The notes: generated from the letters alone by a model not told the origin. Positions 21,505-31,103 are shown, counted from the first letter of the stretch. The stretch: 64,000 bases of DNA from Paranoxybacillus vitaminiphilus (GCF_003259935.1 NZ_QLMH01000004.1:124001-188000), one strand, 5' to 3'. Program-made: numbers and translations.

Positions 21505-22695
21505 ATGGCGGTTCTTCTTTTCATTGTTATATTATTATTGCTCGTCGTTCTCGATGACAAGCTTGGACAAAAAATATACCGCTCTATTAGAGTACGCAGG
21601 GAATACCCGATGCGGAAAAGTAATCTGCAGTTTTTTACAGATGGACGGCAGTTATTTGATGACTATTTTCAAACGATTAAACAGGCAAAACACCATATTC
21701 ATATTTTGTTTTATATTGTAAAAACCGATCAAGTTAGTCAACAGTTTTACGACCTGTTAAAACAAAAAGCAAAAGAAGGTGTAGAAGTGCGTCTCCTTGT
21801 TGACTGGATTGGGAGCTTTGGCCTTCCAAAAACAGTGATTCGTTCTTTACAGGAGAGCGGCGTAAAGCTTGCTTACAGTCATAGACCGACATTTCCCCGC
21901 TTTTTTTATAAACTGAACCGAAGAAATCATCGAAAAATTACCGTTATCGATGGGAAAACAGGATACATCGGCGGCTTTAATATTGGCAAAGAGTATATTG
22001 GACAAGATCCGAAATTCGGAGATTGGCGGGATTATCATTTAAAAGTAACGGGTGAAGGTGTCCAAGATTTACAAACACAATTTTTCGATGATTGGGCCGC
22101 AGCGACAAAAGAAAAATTATTTTCGAAAAATGATTATTTTCCGGAGCTTGAATCCGGAACGATTCCCCATAAATTCATTGCGACAAATGGTCATTTTTTA
22201 GAAAATGACTACATTCACTTAATTGAGCAAACAAAAAAAGAATTAATTATTGGGAGCCCTTATTTCATTCCAAGTAAGAAAGTCATGAAAGCCTTATTAG
22301 ATGCCTTGCGCCGCGGTGTGAAAGTGATCATTCTTGTACCATTAAAAGCTGACCACCCTTTAGTCAAAGAAGCTGCTTTTCCTTACTTTTATCGTCTGCT
22401 TAAAGCAGGAGCGCATATTTATCGTTTTTATCAAGGGTTTTATCACGCAAAAGTGATTATTATTGATGACGGGCTGTGCGATATTGGGACAGCGAATTTT
22501 GATAAACGCAGCTTTTTCCTTAACAGCGAAATCAACTGTTATATTCATGATAAGCAATTTGTAAAAATAGCTCGGACAGCTGTGAATCGGGACCTTGCTG
22601 ATGCGGAAAAACTGACGCTTGATTTTTGGCGAAAGCGGACATTATGGGATCGGGGGAAAGAATCTGTTTCCATGTTCATTTCTCGATTATTGTAA
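21505..22695 (+). CDS. clsB: Cardiolipin synthase / phospholipase D-family protein (YwjE type)
   Basis: Joins two phosphatidylglycerol molecules into cardiolipin at the membrane; 396 aa. One N-terminal membrane helix (about 3-19) is followed by two PLD domains. Their HKD motifs are seen as HRKITVID (about 141-148) and YHAKVIIIDD (about 311-320), each followed by the GGFN / GTANFDKRS segments. It lacks the second N-terminal helix of classic ClsA, as in the ywjE product. A GGGAGGGAA site precedes ATG 21505. Single gene ended by the hairpin at 22701-22730. Confidence 0.9.
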   Translation: MAVLLFIVILLLLVVLDDKLGQKIYRSIRVRREYPMRKSNLQFFTDGRQLFDDYFQTIKQAKHHIHILFYIVKTDQVSQQFYDLLKQKAKEGVEVRLLVDWIGSFGLPKTVIRSLQESGVKLAYSHRPTFPRFFYKLNRRNHRKITVIDGKTGYIGGFNIGKEYIGQDPKFGDWRDYHLKVTGEGVQDLQTQFFDDWAAATKEKLFSKNDYFPELESGTIPHKFIATNGHFLENDYIHLIEQTKKELIIGSPYFIPSKKVMKALLDALRRGVKVIILVPLKADHPLVKEAAFPYFYRLLKAGAHIYRFYQGFYHAKVIIIDDGLCDIGTANFDKRSFFLNSEINCYIHDKQFVKIARTAVNRDLADAEKLTLDFWRKRTLWDRGKESVSMFISRLL

Positions 22696-22700
22696 AGTGA

Positions 22701-22730
22701 AAAAAGTTGAGGGAAATCCCTCAACTTTTT
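22701..22730. terminator. Bidirectional terminator between clsB and the XapX gene
   Basis: Perfect 13-bp stem AAAAAGTTGAGGG/CCCTCAACTTTTT with loop AAAT. It serves convergent genes on both strands. Confidence 0.9.
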
Positions 22731-22735
22731 AAAAT

Positions 22736-22903
22736 TTACTTCAATAAAGGTGCTACCCACTGAAATACTTTCACTCCTAAATAAATACCAACAATCCCCA
22801 TAATCCCTGCCAACGCGGGCGGAGCCGGAATGGGCAATTTTAATAAGGCAAAGACAAAGCCAACGACCATGCCAGTTAGTAAAGATAAAATGATTTCATT
22901 CAT
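22736..22903 (-). CDS. XapX domain small membrane protein
   Basis: A 55-aa protein that falls under common length cut-offs. The translation reads MNEIILSLLTGMVVGF, then a KLPIPAPPALAG turn and a second hydrophobic helix, ending ...VAPLLK. The GxxxGxxFxLLxxPxPAPPxxAGxxGIxGIxxG pattern is that of the XapX (DUF1427) family: two short membrane helices, function unknown. GGAGG lies 8 bases before ATG 22903. It is convergent with clsB and sits between two terminators, so it is a single-gene unit. Confidence 0.85.
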   Translation of the reverse strand: MNEIILSLLTGMVVGFVFALLKLPIPAPPALAGIMGIVGIYLGVKVFQWVAPLLK

Positions 22904-22943
22904 TTTTTTTCCTCCATTTCTCTACTATACATTATGCACACAG

Positions 22944-22976
22944 AAAAGACCCTCTACTCATAAAAAGTAGAAGGTC
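22944..22976 (-). terminator. Terminator of argS
   Basis: Minus strand GACCTTCTACT, loop TTTTATG, AGTAGAGGGTC, then TTTTC. It begins 9 bp after the argS stop. Confidence 0.85.
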
Positions 22977-22984
22977 AACCATTA

Positions 22985-24655
22985 TCACATTTTTTCTGGT
23001 GCTGATACGCCCACTAACGCAAGCGCATTTTGTAATGTAATTTGTACAGCTTTCATTAACGCCAAACGAGCGCGGCTTTTCTCTTTGTTTTCTGGATCTA
23101 ATACTTTTTCCGCGTTATAGAAGCTATGCAATGCGGAAGCTAAATCAAAAATGTAGTTAGTAATGCGATGCGGCATGCGTTTGAGCGCCGCTTCGGACAC
23201 CACCGCCGGGAACTCCCCTAATTTTTTCAATAGCTCAATTTCTTTTTCAGATTGAATGTAGTCGAGCTGTAATTCGCCTTCATACGATAAGTTTTGCTCT
23301 TCTCCTTGACGAAGAATGCTGCATACGCGTGCATGCGCATATTGTGCATAGTAAACAGGGTTTTCATTTGATTTAGAAACCGCTAAATCCATGTCAAAGT
23401 CAAGGTGTGTATCGCTTGAACGCATCGCAAAGAAATAACGTGTCGCATCAAGTCCGACTTCTTCCATTAAGTCGCGCATTGTCACTGCTTTGCCTGTGCG
23501 CTTGCTCATTTTTACTTTTTCTCCGTTTTGGTACAGACTGACAAGCTGAATGATTTCGACTTCAAGCATATCCGGGTCATATCCAAGCGCCTGAATCGCT
23601 GCTTTCATGCGCGGAATGTATCCGTGATGGTCAGCTCCCCAAATGTTAATAATTTTTTGGAAGCCGCGTTTTAGTTTATCTTGATGATAGGCAATGTCCG
23701 GCATTAAATACGTATAGGATCCGTCCTGCTTAATGAGGACGCGGTCTTTGTCGTCGCCAAATGTCGTCGAGCGGAACCATGTCGCGCCATCCTTCTCATA
23801 AATATGACCCTTCTCGCGAAGTGTCGCTAATGCCTCGTCAATTTTGCCGTTATGATACAGCGATGTCTCAGAATACCAGACATCAAACGTGACGCGAAAA
23901 TCTTCTAAGTCTTTTTTAATCTTGTCCAGCTCATATTTTAAGCCATACTCGCGGAAAAATGTTAAGCGTTCCTGTTCGTCGATATGAACGTACTTGTCGC
24001 CGTATTCTTCTGCAAGTTTTTTCCCGATTTCAATAATGTCATCTCCGTAATAGCCATCTTCCGGCATATCTTTGTCGATGCCCAGCGCTTGGAAGTAGCG
24101 CGCTTCGATCGATTTTGCCAAGTTGTAAACTTGGTTGCCGGCATCGTTAATGTAATACTCGCGTGTTACGTCAAATCCCGCTTTTGCTAAAATATTGCAT
24201 AGTGAGTCACCGACAGCCGCACCGCGCGCATGTCCTAAATGCAGATTCCCTGTTGGGTTCGCGGAAACGAACTCGACCTGCACTTTTTGTCCTTGTCCGA
24301 CATTTGTCTCCCCATAAGACGCGCCTGCTTTTATAATCGCCGGAATTAAGTCGGTTAAATAACTGTTGTTCATATAGAAGTTGATGAAACCGGGACCGGC
24401 GATTTCAATTTTGTCAATGGATGCTTTTGTTTTGTCAAAGTGGTTGACGATATCTTCCGCGATCATGCGCGGTGCTTTTTTCGCGACGCGCGCAAGCTGC
24501 ATCGCCATGTTCGTTGAGTAGTCACCATGTGCTTTATCTTTCGGCACTTCAAGAATGACGCTTGGAATTTGCTCTTCTGTCGCTAATCCCGCTTTTAAGA
24601 CAGCAGCTTTAATTTCGGCTCTAAGGTTCTCCTTCATTTGTTCAACAATATTCAT
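22985..24655 (-). CDS. argS: Arginyl-tRNA synthetase
   Basis: Class I enzyme that charges tRNA-Arg; 556 aa. The N-terminal Arg-specific domain runs to about 100. The HIGH-type motif is HLGH at 139-142 ([16 protein letters not shown]), the KMSKR loop ([12 protein letters not shown]) follows in the second half, and the anticodon-binding DALR domain is C-terminal. The start overlaps the stop of the upstream ywiB gene by four bases (ATGA), indicating translational coupling. Confidence 0.98.
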   Translation of the reverse strand: MNIVEQMKENLRAEIKAAVLKAGLATEEQIPSVILEVPKDKAHGDYSTNMAMQLARVAKKAPRMIAEDIVNHFDKTKASIDKIEIAGPGFINFYMNNSYLTDLIPAIIKAGASYGETNVGQGQKVQVEFVSANPTGNLHLGHARGAAVGDSLCNILAKAGFDVTREYYINDAGNQVYNLAKSIEARYFQALGIDKDMPEDGYYGDDIIEIGKKLAEEYGDKYVHIDEQERLTFFREYGLKYELDKIKKDLEDFRVTFDVWYSETSLYHNGKIDEALATLREKGHIYEKDGATWFRSTTFGDDKDRVLIKQDGSYTYLMPDIAYHQDKLKRGFQKIINIWGADHHGYIPRMKAAIQALGYDPDMLEVEIIQLVSLYQNGEKVKMSKRTGKAVTMRDLMEEVGLDATRYFFAMRSSDTHLDFDMDLAVSKSNENPVYYAQYAHARVCSILRQGEEQNLSYEGELQLDYIQSEKEIELLKKLGEFPAVVSEAALKRMPHRITNYIFDLASALHSFYNAEKVLDPENKEKSRARLALMKAVQITLQNALALVGVSAPEKM

Positions 24656-25089
24656 ACTCGTGCCTCCCTGAACGTAATCGTAATGGAATAACGCCCTGAT
24701 TGTTGATTTTGCAGCTGTAATATGTAAGAAAAAAATAATTGTCCTTTTTTTGTTTTTTCATTGTATTGATATTGCACGTTTTCTGTTTTTGTTTTCATTG
24801 TAAAATGACCGAACGGACTTTGATAGTTTCCCGTGGTCTCTTTGCTTTTGCGAAATACATGACGCATGTTAACCGCGCCAGAACGGAGCACCGTCACTTC
24901 CTCGCCAGCAATTTTTATAATTGTTTTCACTTTTCCTGTTTCTTGTTCTTCCTCAAAGCTTAAATATACAGTATTTCCTTTTAAGTAGTATAGACCATTT
25001 GTTTCGAATGCAACAGTCTCTTTGCGGAAACCATCGCGGATTTCTGTGACTTGCTTTAAGCGAATTGGAGTACCGGTTGTTTGGTCCAC
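24652..25089 (-). CDS. ywiB: DUF1934 family beta-barrel protein YwiB
   Basis: 145-aa cytoplasmic protein of unknown function, regularly found in front of argS in Bacillaceae. The predicted fold is a small beta-barrel of the lipocalin/calycin kind: alternating strands such as [16 protein letters not shown] and GKVKTIIKI, and the conserved [12 protein letters not shown] segment. I chose GTG at 25089, 10 bases after AAGGG, because it gives the family start; the longer frame to 25155 lacks a ribosome site. Four-base overlap with argS. Confidence 0.82.
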   Translation of the reverse strand: MDQTTGTPIRLKQVTEIRDGFRKETVAFETNGLYYLKGNTVYLSFEEEQETGKVKTIIKIAGEEVTVLRSGAVNMRHVFRKSKETTGNYQSPFGHFTMKTKTENVQYQYNEKTKKGQLFFSYILQLQNQQSGRYSITITFREARV

Positions 25090-25187
25090 AACGTACACGC
25101 CCTTTTTACAATCTATAACCATAATAGTATAAATAAATTGTTTAATGATATGCAAGAGTTACACGAGATTCAATGAATATCAAAATA

Positions 25188-25217
25188 AAAAAGAGAGGCC
25201 GCTCTAAATGCAGCCTC
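25188..25217 (-). terminator. Terminator of speB
   Basis: Minus strand GAGGCTGC, loop ATTTAGA, GCGGCCTC, then TCTTTTTT. Located 8 bp after the speB stop. Confidence 0.85.
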
Positions 25218-25225
25218 ATTATAAC

Positions 25226-26107
25226 TTATTTTCTCTTTTGTACCCATCCGAGAATCATTTCACGAACAAGTTTACTTGCTGTGTTGGCTGTTTGTTCGGA
25301 ATGGTCATAAACAGGAGCCACCTCTACTAAGTCGGCACCGACTACTTTCACATCAGACTTAGCAATTTCATGGATCGCAGCAAGCAATTCTTTTGACGTA
25401 ATCCCGCCGGCATCAACTGTTCCTGTTCCAGGTGCATGTGCTGGATCTAATACGTCAATGTCAATCGTAACATAGACAGGACGTCCAGCGAGTTTTGGGA
25501 GAACTTCTTTTAACGGCTCTAATACTTCAAATTTTGCGATGTACATACCGTTTTCTTTTGCCCATTCAAACTCTTCTTTCATACCGGAGCGAATTCCGAA
25601 AGAATATACGTTTTTTGGCCCGATTAATTCTGCTGCCTTGCGAATTGGTGTCGAGTGGGAAAGCGGCTCGCCTTCATATTGCTCGCGCAAGTCAGTATGC
25701 GCGTCCATATGAATAATCGCTAAATCCGGATATTTTTTGTGCATTGCCTTAATAACAGGCCAAGATACTAAGTGTTCGCCGCCAAGACCGAGCGGGAATT
25801 TATCTGCCGCTAAAATTTTGTCAACAAACTCTTCAATCATATCTAAACTGCGCTGTGCATTACCGAATGGAAGCGGGATATCACCGGCATCGAAATATTT
25901 GACTTCCTCTAATTCACGGTCTAAATAAGGGCTGTACTCTTCAAGACCGATGGATACTTCACGAATGCGCGCCGGACCGAAACGCGAACCTGGACGATAG
26001 CTAACGGTCCAGTCCATCGGCATGCCGTAAATAACCGCTTCACTTTCCGCAAAATTCGGATGACTCTTAATAAACACATTACCAGAATAAGCTTCATCAA
26101 ACCGCAT
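25226..26107 (-). CDS. speB: Agmatinase
   Basis: Hydrolyses agmatine to putrescine and urea, the step that feeds spermidine synthase; ureohydrolase family, 293 aa. The binuclear manganese site is visible: GGEH, DAHTDLR and DIDVLDP. ATG at 26107 is 8 bases from GGAGG; the frame's first codon (GTG, 26110) is adjacent. It follows speE by about 70 bp with two small GGGG/CCCC hairpins in between, and matches the speE-speB operon of B. subtilis. Confidence 0.95.
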   Translation of the reverse strand: MRFDEAYSGNVFIKSHPNFAESEAVIYGMPMDWTVSYRPGSRFGPARIREVSIGLEEYSPYLDRELEEVKYFDAGDIPLPFGNAQRSLDMIEEFVDKILAADKFPLGLGGEHLVSWPVIKAMHKKYPDLAIIHMDAHTDLREQYEGEPLSHSTPIRKAAELIGPKNVYSFGIRSGMKEEFEWAKENGMYIAKFEVLEPLKEVLPKLAGRPVYVTIDIDVLDPAHAPGTGTVDAGGITSKELLAAIHEIAKSDVKVVGADLVEVAPVYDHSEQTANTASKLVREMILGWVQKRK

Positions 26108-26128
26108 CACATAAACCTCCTTTATGTA

Positions 26129-26190
26129 GGGGGTCTGTCCCCCCAGTCAACTAATGCGTTAACGCCTTAAAAAAGCGGGGGTCAGTCCCC
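26129..26190. repeat. Pair of short GGGG/CCCC hairpins between speE and speB
   Basis: GGGGGTCTGTCCCCC (26129-26143) and CGGGGGTCAGTCCCCG (26176-26191 approx.) are two related mini-palindromes. The second spans the speE stop codon. The first lies 10-20 bases before the speB ribosome site, where it could slow translation. They resemble a short palindrome type widespread in bacteria and differ from the long elements. Confidence 0.65.
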
Positions 26191-27012
26191 GATTAAATCT
26201 TTAACGAATTTTGGTAGTACAAAGCAAGCTTTGTGAAGTTCTTTTGTGTAATATTTTGTGTCGATGTCGTGGAAGCGTTCATCGCTGACTTCTAATGGGT
26301 CATATTTTTTCGAGCCGATTGTGAAAGTCCACATGCCGCTTGGATATGTTGGAATGTTGGCGATATATAGACGTGTAATCGGGAAAATTTCGCGCACATC
26401 TCTTTGTACGTTTTTAATTAAGTCAGCTTTGAACCACGGATTGTCTGTTTGGGCAACAAAAATGCCGTCTTCTTTTAATGCTTTTGCGATGCCCGCATAG
26501 AATCCTTTTGTAAATAAGCTCACCGCCGGACCAACAGGTTCTGTAGAGTCAACCATAATGACATCATATTCGTTCTCGCTTTGGGCAATATGCATGAAAC
26601 CGTCGTCCACTTTCACTTCCACACGCGGATCATCCAATTTTCCAGCAATCTCAGGAAGATATTTTTTTGAATATTCGATAACTTTTCCGTCGATTTCAAC
26701 TAATGTTGCTTTTTTCACACTTGGATGTTTCAGCACTTCGCGGATAACACCACCGTCTCCGCCGCCAACAACAAGTACGTTTTCCGGATTTGGATGTGTA
26801 AATAAAGGAACGTGCGCCACCATTTCATGGTAGACGAACTCATCCTTTTGCGTTGTCATTACCATGCCGTCTAAAATAAGCATGTTGCCAAACTCTTCTG
26901 TCTCCACCATGTCCAGCTTTTGAAATTCTGTTTGTTCTGTATGTAAAGTACGTTTAATTTTTGCTGTGATTCCAAAGTTTTCTGTCTGTTTTTCTGTAAA
27001 CCATAATTCCAT
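26182..27012 (-). CDS. speE: Spermidine synthase
   Basis: Transfers aminopropyl from decarboxylated S-adenosylmethionine to putrescine; 276 aa. The nucleotide-binding [14 protein letters not shown] motif, the acidic [15 protein letters not shown] strand and the catalytic [10 protein letters not shown] loop are present. ATG at 27012 has AAAGGGTG upstream; three further in-frame codons begin at a GTG inside that site. First gene of the polyamine pair. Confidence 0.97.
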   Translation of the reverse strand: MELWFTEKQTENFGITAKIKRTLHTEQTEFQKLDMVETEEFGNMLILDGMVMTTQKDEFVYHEMVAHVPLFTHPNPENVLVVGGGDGGVIREVLKHPSVKKATLVEIDGKVIEYSKKYLPEIAGKLDDPRVEVKVDDGFMHIAQSENEYDVIMVDSTEPVGPAVSLFTKGFYAGIAKALKEDGIFVAQTDNPWFKADLIKNVQRDVREIFPITRLYIANIPTYPSGMWTFTIGSKKYDPLEVSDERFHDIDTKYYTKELHKACFVLPKFVKDLIGD

Positions 27013-27189
27013 TGTGTACACCCTTTCTTTGCTAAATCACTATTAAGAATATTCTACTTATCAAAAAAATGATAGTCCTTTTCAACAAAATTTAACCGAT
27101 ATTTTATATTTCCCTGCCAAACAAAAAACTAAACATGAAAAAGTATAGAGTAATCTAGCAAAATTTCAAGTAAAAATTGCTAGAAAAAC

Positions 27190-27219
27190 GTTTAAAATGA
27201 GAAAAATTTCCTCATACTA
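27190..27219 (+). promoter_or_regulatory. Forespore (sigma-F/G type) promoter of pbpG
   Basis: GTTTA (27190-27194), 18 bases, CATACTA (27213-27219). The -10 is a perfect sigma-G-like sequence and the -35 is partial. B. subtilis pbpG is forespore-expressed, in agreement. Confidence 0.5.
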
Positions 27220-27264
27220 AAAACAATTCGCAACCATCAAGAAATGTATATGAGGTGATTTACC

Positions 27265-29331
27265 TTGGAAATCATCCCGAGCCGCCGATTTAGAGGAACG
27301 TTGAAATATATTCGCGCGTTTGTTTTTGTGAGCCTCATCCTAGCAATCTTATTCATTATTGGCATTATCAGCGTCATTGTATTGGCTAAAGTTGAAGGAG
27401 CTCCACCTTTAGCCGTTCCGCAAACAACGATTTTTTATGCCGATGATGGTTCAAAAATTGGCGAAATCCACAACGGGCAAAAACGTTATTGGATCAACCT
27501 CGATGAAATATCTCCCACCCTTATTAATGCAACGATTGCCGTTGAGGATCGCAAATTTTTTGAGCATTACGGCTTTGACATGAAACGAATTGCCGCAGCA
27601 GCACTCGCTGATATAAAAGCAATGGCAAAAATACAAGGCGCAAGTACCATTACACAGCAATACGCGCGTAATTTATTTTTAAGCCATGATAAAACATGGA
27701 CAAGAAAACTTCAGGAGGCGTTATATACGATTCGCCTAGAAGTAAACTATAGCAAAAAAGAAATATTGGAGGGTTATTTAAACACTATTTATTATGGTCA
27801 CGGTGTATATGGCATTGAAGCAGCTGCCAATTATTATTTTGATAAACCAGCGAAGCAATTAACATTAAGCGAAGCCAGCATGCTGGCAGGCATTCCAAAG
27901 GGACCTTTTTACTATTCGCCGCTCATTCATGAAAAGCGGGCGAAGCAACGCCAAAAAGCCGTTTTAACATCGATGATAGAAGCCGGCTATATTAGCAAAA
28001 AAGAAGCGGAAAAAGCTTATGAGACAGCGCTTGTGTACTCTCGTCATCATGAAGTCGCAAAAAAACAAATAGCTCCTTATTTTCAAGATGTCGTCAAACA
28101 TATTCTTAAAACCGATTTAGGACTTGATGAACGAACAATCGAAATGGGCGGTTTGCGCGTCTATACTTCTCTTGACCCAAAACTGCAAACAATCGCAGAA
28201 AAGCATATCACCGAAACAATCGACCAAAACTCTAATATCCAGGCCGCCCTTGTCGCGATGGAACCGCACACTGGCGAGATCAAGGCATTAATTGGCGGAC
28301 GGGATTATGAAAAAAGCACGTTTAATCGAGCCGTCCAAGCAGAGCGTCAGCCTGGCTCTACATTCAAACCGTTTCTTTACTATGCAGCTCTTAAACAAGG
28401 ATTTACTCCTTCGACAGAAATGCGGAGTGAGCTTACAACCTTTACTTTTGACAACGGAAGTGCGACATACACACCGCGCAACTATAATAACTATTATGCA
28501 AATGATACGATTACACTCGCTCAGGCCATCGCCCTTTCCGATAATGTCTTTGCCGTGAAAACACATTTGTTCATCGGTGAAGAGGAACTCGTAAAAACAG
28601 CGAAACAATTAGGAATTACAAGTCAACTAAAAGAAGTGCCATCCCTGGCATTAGGAACATCACCGGTGAAAGTGATTGATATGGTCAACGCTTACAGTAT
28701 TATTGCAAATAATGGAAAAAAAGCCGGGCCTGTATTTATTAAAAAAGTCGTTAACTATCAAGGCGAGACCATTTATGAACATAAAAAGAGCGAAGAGCAA
28801 ATTCTCGACCGGGATATCGCCTATGTAACAACTCAACTAATGACAGGAATGTTTGATGCGCGGTTAAACGATTATACGTCTGTTACCGGACAAACGATTG
28901 CGAGAGAAATGACCCGTCCTTATGCCGGCAAGTCAGGAACGACGAAAACAGATAGCTGGATGATTGGCTATACGCCGCAGCTTGTTGCCGGAGTATGGAC
29001 GGGATATGATAAAGGCCAAACGATTGACAAAGTAGCGGAAAAGCAATATGCGAAAAAAATTTGGGTCGGCTTTATGGAAGAAGGACTTACAGGAAAACCA
29101 GTTAAAACATTTAAACCGACCGAGGGTGTAGTCGGTGTTTACATCAATCCGGACAATGGAAAGCTGGCGACAAAAGCTTGTCCAGTGAAACGTCTTACTT
29201 ACTATGTCGCAGGTACAGAGCCGTCAGAATATTGTACCGATCACGTTCATCATCATAAAACGAAACAGAAAAAATCAAATGAAAACAAAGAGAAGGAAAA
29301 TTGGTTCGAGAAAATATTTAATTGGTTCTAA
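27265..29331 (+). CDS. pbpG: Class A penicillin-binding protein PbpG (sporulation)
   Basis: Bifunctional glycosyltransferase/transpeptidase for spore germ-cell-wall peptidoglycan; 688 aa. A membrane anchor lies at about 17-41. The GT51 domain has the catalytic Glu94 (AVEDRKFFEHYG) and STITQQYARNLFLS. The transpeptidase has SxxK at 365-368 (GSTFKPF), SDN at 425-427 and KSGTT at 556-560. The C-terminus ends in a charged Lys/Glu/His tail. The start is TTG 6 bases after GAGGTGA. Gene position equals B. subtilis ywhE (pbpG). Confidence 0.94.
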   Translation: MEIIPSRRFRGTLKYIRAFVFVSLILAILFIIGIISVIVLAKVEGAPPLAVPQTTIFYADDGSKIGEIHNGQKRYWINLDEISPTLINATIAVEDRKFFEHYGFDMKRIAAAALADIKAMAKIQGASTITQQYARNLFLSHDKTWTRKLQEALYTIRLEVNYSKKEILEGYLNTIYYGHGVYGIEAAANYYFDKPAKQLTLSEASMLAGIPKGPFYYSPLIHEKRAKQRQKAVLTSMIEAGYISKKEAEKAYETALVYSRHHEVAKKQIAPYFQDVVKHILKTDLGLDERTIEMGGLRVYTSLDPKLQTIAEKHITETIDQNSNIQAALVAMEPHTGEIKALIGGRDYEKSTFNRAVQAERQPGSTFKPFLYYAALKQGFTPSTEMRSELTTFTFDNGSATYTPRNYNNYYANDTITLAQAIALSDNVFAVKTHLFIGEEELVKTAKQLGITSQLKEVPSLALGTSPVKVIDMVNAYSIIANNGKKAGPVFIKKVVNYQGETIYEHKKSEEQILDRDIAYVTTQLMTGMFDARLNDYTSVTGQTIAREMTRPYAGKSGTTKTDSWMIGYTPQLVAGVWTGYDKGQTIDKVAEKQYAKKIWVGFMEEGLTGKPVKTFKPTEGVVGVYINPDNGKLATKACPVKRLTYYVAGTEPSEYCTDHVHHHKTKQKKSNENKEKENWFEKIFNWF

Positions 29332-29334
29332 ATA

Positions 29335-29369
29335 CGAAAATCCCCAAGCGTTTTGCTTGGGGATTTTCG
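29335..29369 (+). terminator. Terminator of pbpG
   Basis: Perfect stem CGAAAATCCCCAAGC/GCTTGGGGATTTTCG with loop GTTTT, starting right after the stop codon. Confidence 0.85.
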
Positions 29370-29492
29370 TGTCCTAGTTTTATATTGTGTTACACATGTA
29401 GGTTTAGTTTACTCTTTTTCCAATAAAAGCTCAAGTCTTGACGGAAGGTCTTTCACAAAACCGTCACATCTTTGGTAATTTTTTTCAGAAAA

Positions 29493-30005
29493 TTAGTTTT
29501 CCGCCAGCAAACCTTTCTTCAATTCCTCGCTTGAACGGTTCCACATTTCAATGTCATGATTCTTTAAAAAATTGGCAAGCACCTTTTTCGACTTTTCATC
29601 CATGTGCTCGACAATAATATGACGCTTTAATGACTTATCCATCCGGTTTACATGTTCCGGCAGCGATTTATAGCCGCGGCGAGCTTCGCGGTCCACCGTC
29701 ATTTCACAAGCAGCAACCCCTGCATAGTACGGTCCCTCCGCCGTGCGGTCAATTGTCACCCATACAAGCCAGTACGGTTTTCCGTTTGGCACTTCCTCAC
29801 GATTCGGTGTAAATTTGATCCCCTTTTCAACAACGCTGCGCGCATGCATCGCTCCCATATCAACAAACGCTTCTCCCGCTTCAATATCGATAATGACAGG
29901 AGAGACATTTTCCAAGCTTAACGCTCCTACCCCAAAACCGCCATGTCCATGCATAGGATCATTTTTAATAATATTAAAACCGAGATTTTTCTTTTTTTGT
30001 TCCAT
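29493..30005 (-). CDS. ywhD: YwhD family protein
   Basis: 170-aa protein of unknown function conserved in Bacillaceae next to the ywhC protease gene. Features: GFNIIKNDPMHGHGGFGVGAL at the N-terminus (here split as seen in pieces of the family signature), a VIIDIEAGEAFVDMGAMHARS core and a basic C-terminal helix. No signal peptide or membrane segment. AGGGGGAGCG precedes the start. The frame continues in phase for 27 codons beyond the stop (see findings). Separated from ywhC by 22 bp, probably co-transcribed downstream of it... the direction is minus, so ywhC is the upstream gene. Confidence 0.85.
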   Translation of the reverse strand: MEQKKKNLGFNIIKNDPMHGHGGFGVGALSLENVSPVIIDIEAGEAFVDMGAMHARSVVEKGIKFTPNREEVPNGKPYWLVWVTIDRTAEGPYYAGVAACEMTVDREARRGYKSLPEHVNRMDKSLKRHIIVEHMDEKSKKVLANFLKNHDIEMWNRSSEELKKGLLAEN

Positions 30006-30027
30006 TGACTCGCTCCCCCTTCAACAT

Positions 30028-30687
30028 CTACATAATCAGTCCGGAAAAAATTGAATTAAGCATTTGAATGACAAACGGAATGGCCACATGAAAAATTGGC
30101 TGAATCGTATATTTATCCAGCGGTGTTAACACGAGAACAAGAAAAATAAGGGCACCGTAATTTTCAAATTGCGACATTTTCACCCGCACATCATTCGGAG
30201 CTAAATCTTCAATAATCCGGTAGCCGTCTAAAGGCGGGAATGGCAATAAGTTAAAAATAAATAATACGACATTCAAGCCAATAAAAATTTGGAAAAACTG
30301 ATCAAAACCGGCAGCAAACCAATCCGGTATCATGTCAAGGATTCCAAAGCGAATCAGACTGTACCAAGCCGCAAATCCAAACGCTGCCAACATTAAATTG
30401 CTAAGCGGTCCGGCAAATGAGACAAGAATGCCTGCGAGGCGTGGATTTTTAAAATGGTGGCGATTCACCGGCACAGGTCTTGCCCAGCCGAACCCGGCAA
30501 TAAAGATGAGAAGCGTACCGAGCAAATCTAAATGAGCAAGCGGCGATAACGTCAATCTCCCTTGATTTTTGGCAGTCGGATCGCCAAATTTATACGCTGT
30601 ATATGCATGGGCAAATTCATGCACGGAAAAAGCCATCGCTAACGCCATCAATACATACGGAATTTCTTGAATTGAGTATGGCAGCAA
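30028..30687 (-). CDS. ywhC: Site-2 protease family membrane metalloprotease YwhC
   Basis: Zinc protease of the M50 family acting inside the membrane; 219 aa. The HExxH motif is seen as HEFAH near residue 17-21, and the second metal motif is NLLPFPPLDG. Several hydrophobic helices surround them. The frame is open far upstream, but TTG at 30687 is 8 bases after AAGGAG and yields the family start (LLPYSIQEIPYVL). Divergent from ywhB. The natural substrate is not known. Confidence 0.88.
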   Translation of the reverse strand: MLPYSIQEIPYVLMALAMAFSVHEFAHAYTAYKFGDPTAKNQGRLTLSPLAHLDLLGTLLIFIAGFGWARPVPVNRHHFKNPRLAGILVSFAGPLSNLMLAAFGFAAWYSLIRFGILDMIPDWFAAGFDQFFQIFIGLNVVLFIFNLLPFPPLDGYRIIEDLAPNDVRVKMSQFENYGALIFLVLVLTPLDKYTIQPIFHVAIPFVIQMLNSIFSGLIM

Positions 30688-30768
30688 ATTTTCCACTCCT
30701 TTTTGTACTATTCTCATCAACAGTATACATGATTCTTTATCAATACTAAAACAATGAGGAAACGAAAA

Positions 30769-30777
30769 TGGTATAAT
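30769..30777 (+). promoter_or_regulatory. Extended -10 promoter of ywhB
   Basis: TGGTATAAT, an extended -10 element, lies 37 bp before the ywhB start. No convincing -35 sequence is seen. Confidence 0.5.
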
Positions 30778-30813
30778 AAATTTGCAAACTTCATGATAAA
30801 GGAGACGATTGGC

Positions 30814-30999
30814 ATGCCTTACGTAACTGTAAAAATGCTTGAAGGCCGCACAGAAGAACAAAAGAAAGCACTTGTAGAAAAAGTAACGGAAGCAGTTGTC
30901 GAAACAACCGGTGCACCAAAAGAAAAAGTCGTTGTATTTATTGAAGAAATGCCGAAAAACCACTATGCAATTGCCGGCAAACGTTTAAGCGATGAGTAA
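30814..30999 (+). CDS. ywhB: 4-oxalocrotonate tautomerase family protein
   Basis: 61-aa monomer of a hexameric tautomerase. The catalytic Pro becomes the N-terminal residue after Met removal (MPYVTVKML), and the arginine RTEEQKKALVEKVT segment is typical. ATG at 30814 has AAAGGAG 8 bases upstream; the longer frame to 30754 includes the promoter. The B. subtilis homologue has 2-hydroxymuconate tautomerase activity in vitro, but no aromatic degradation genes lie nearby, so the physiological substrate is unknown. Confidence 0.92.
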   Translation: MPYVTVKMLEGRTEEQKKALVEKVTEAVVETTGAPKEKVVVFIEEMPKNHYAIAGKRLSDE

Positions 31000-31011
31000 A
31001 GTGCATATGGC

Positions 31012-31103
31012 AGAGGCTGTCTCAAAGGCGAAATATCAGATCTCGCAACTACGATCTATCGTATATCGTGCGCGGGGGCGATACCTTTATGGGACAGCCT
31101 CTA
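31012..31103. repeat. Long-palindrome element, copy 6 (ywhB to purine permease)
   Basis: GCAGAGGCTGTCTC/GGGACAGCCTCT outer arms, diverged middle (CTACGATCTATCGTATATCGTG). It lies 12 bp after ywhB, ends in a T-run on the plus strand, and can act as terminator. Confidence 0.75.
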
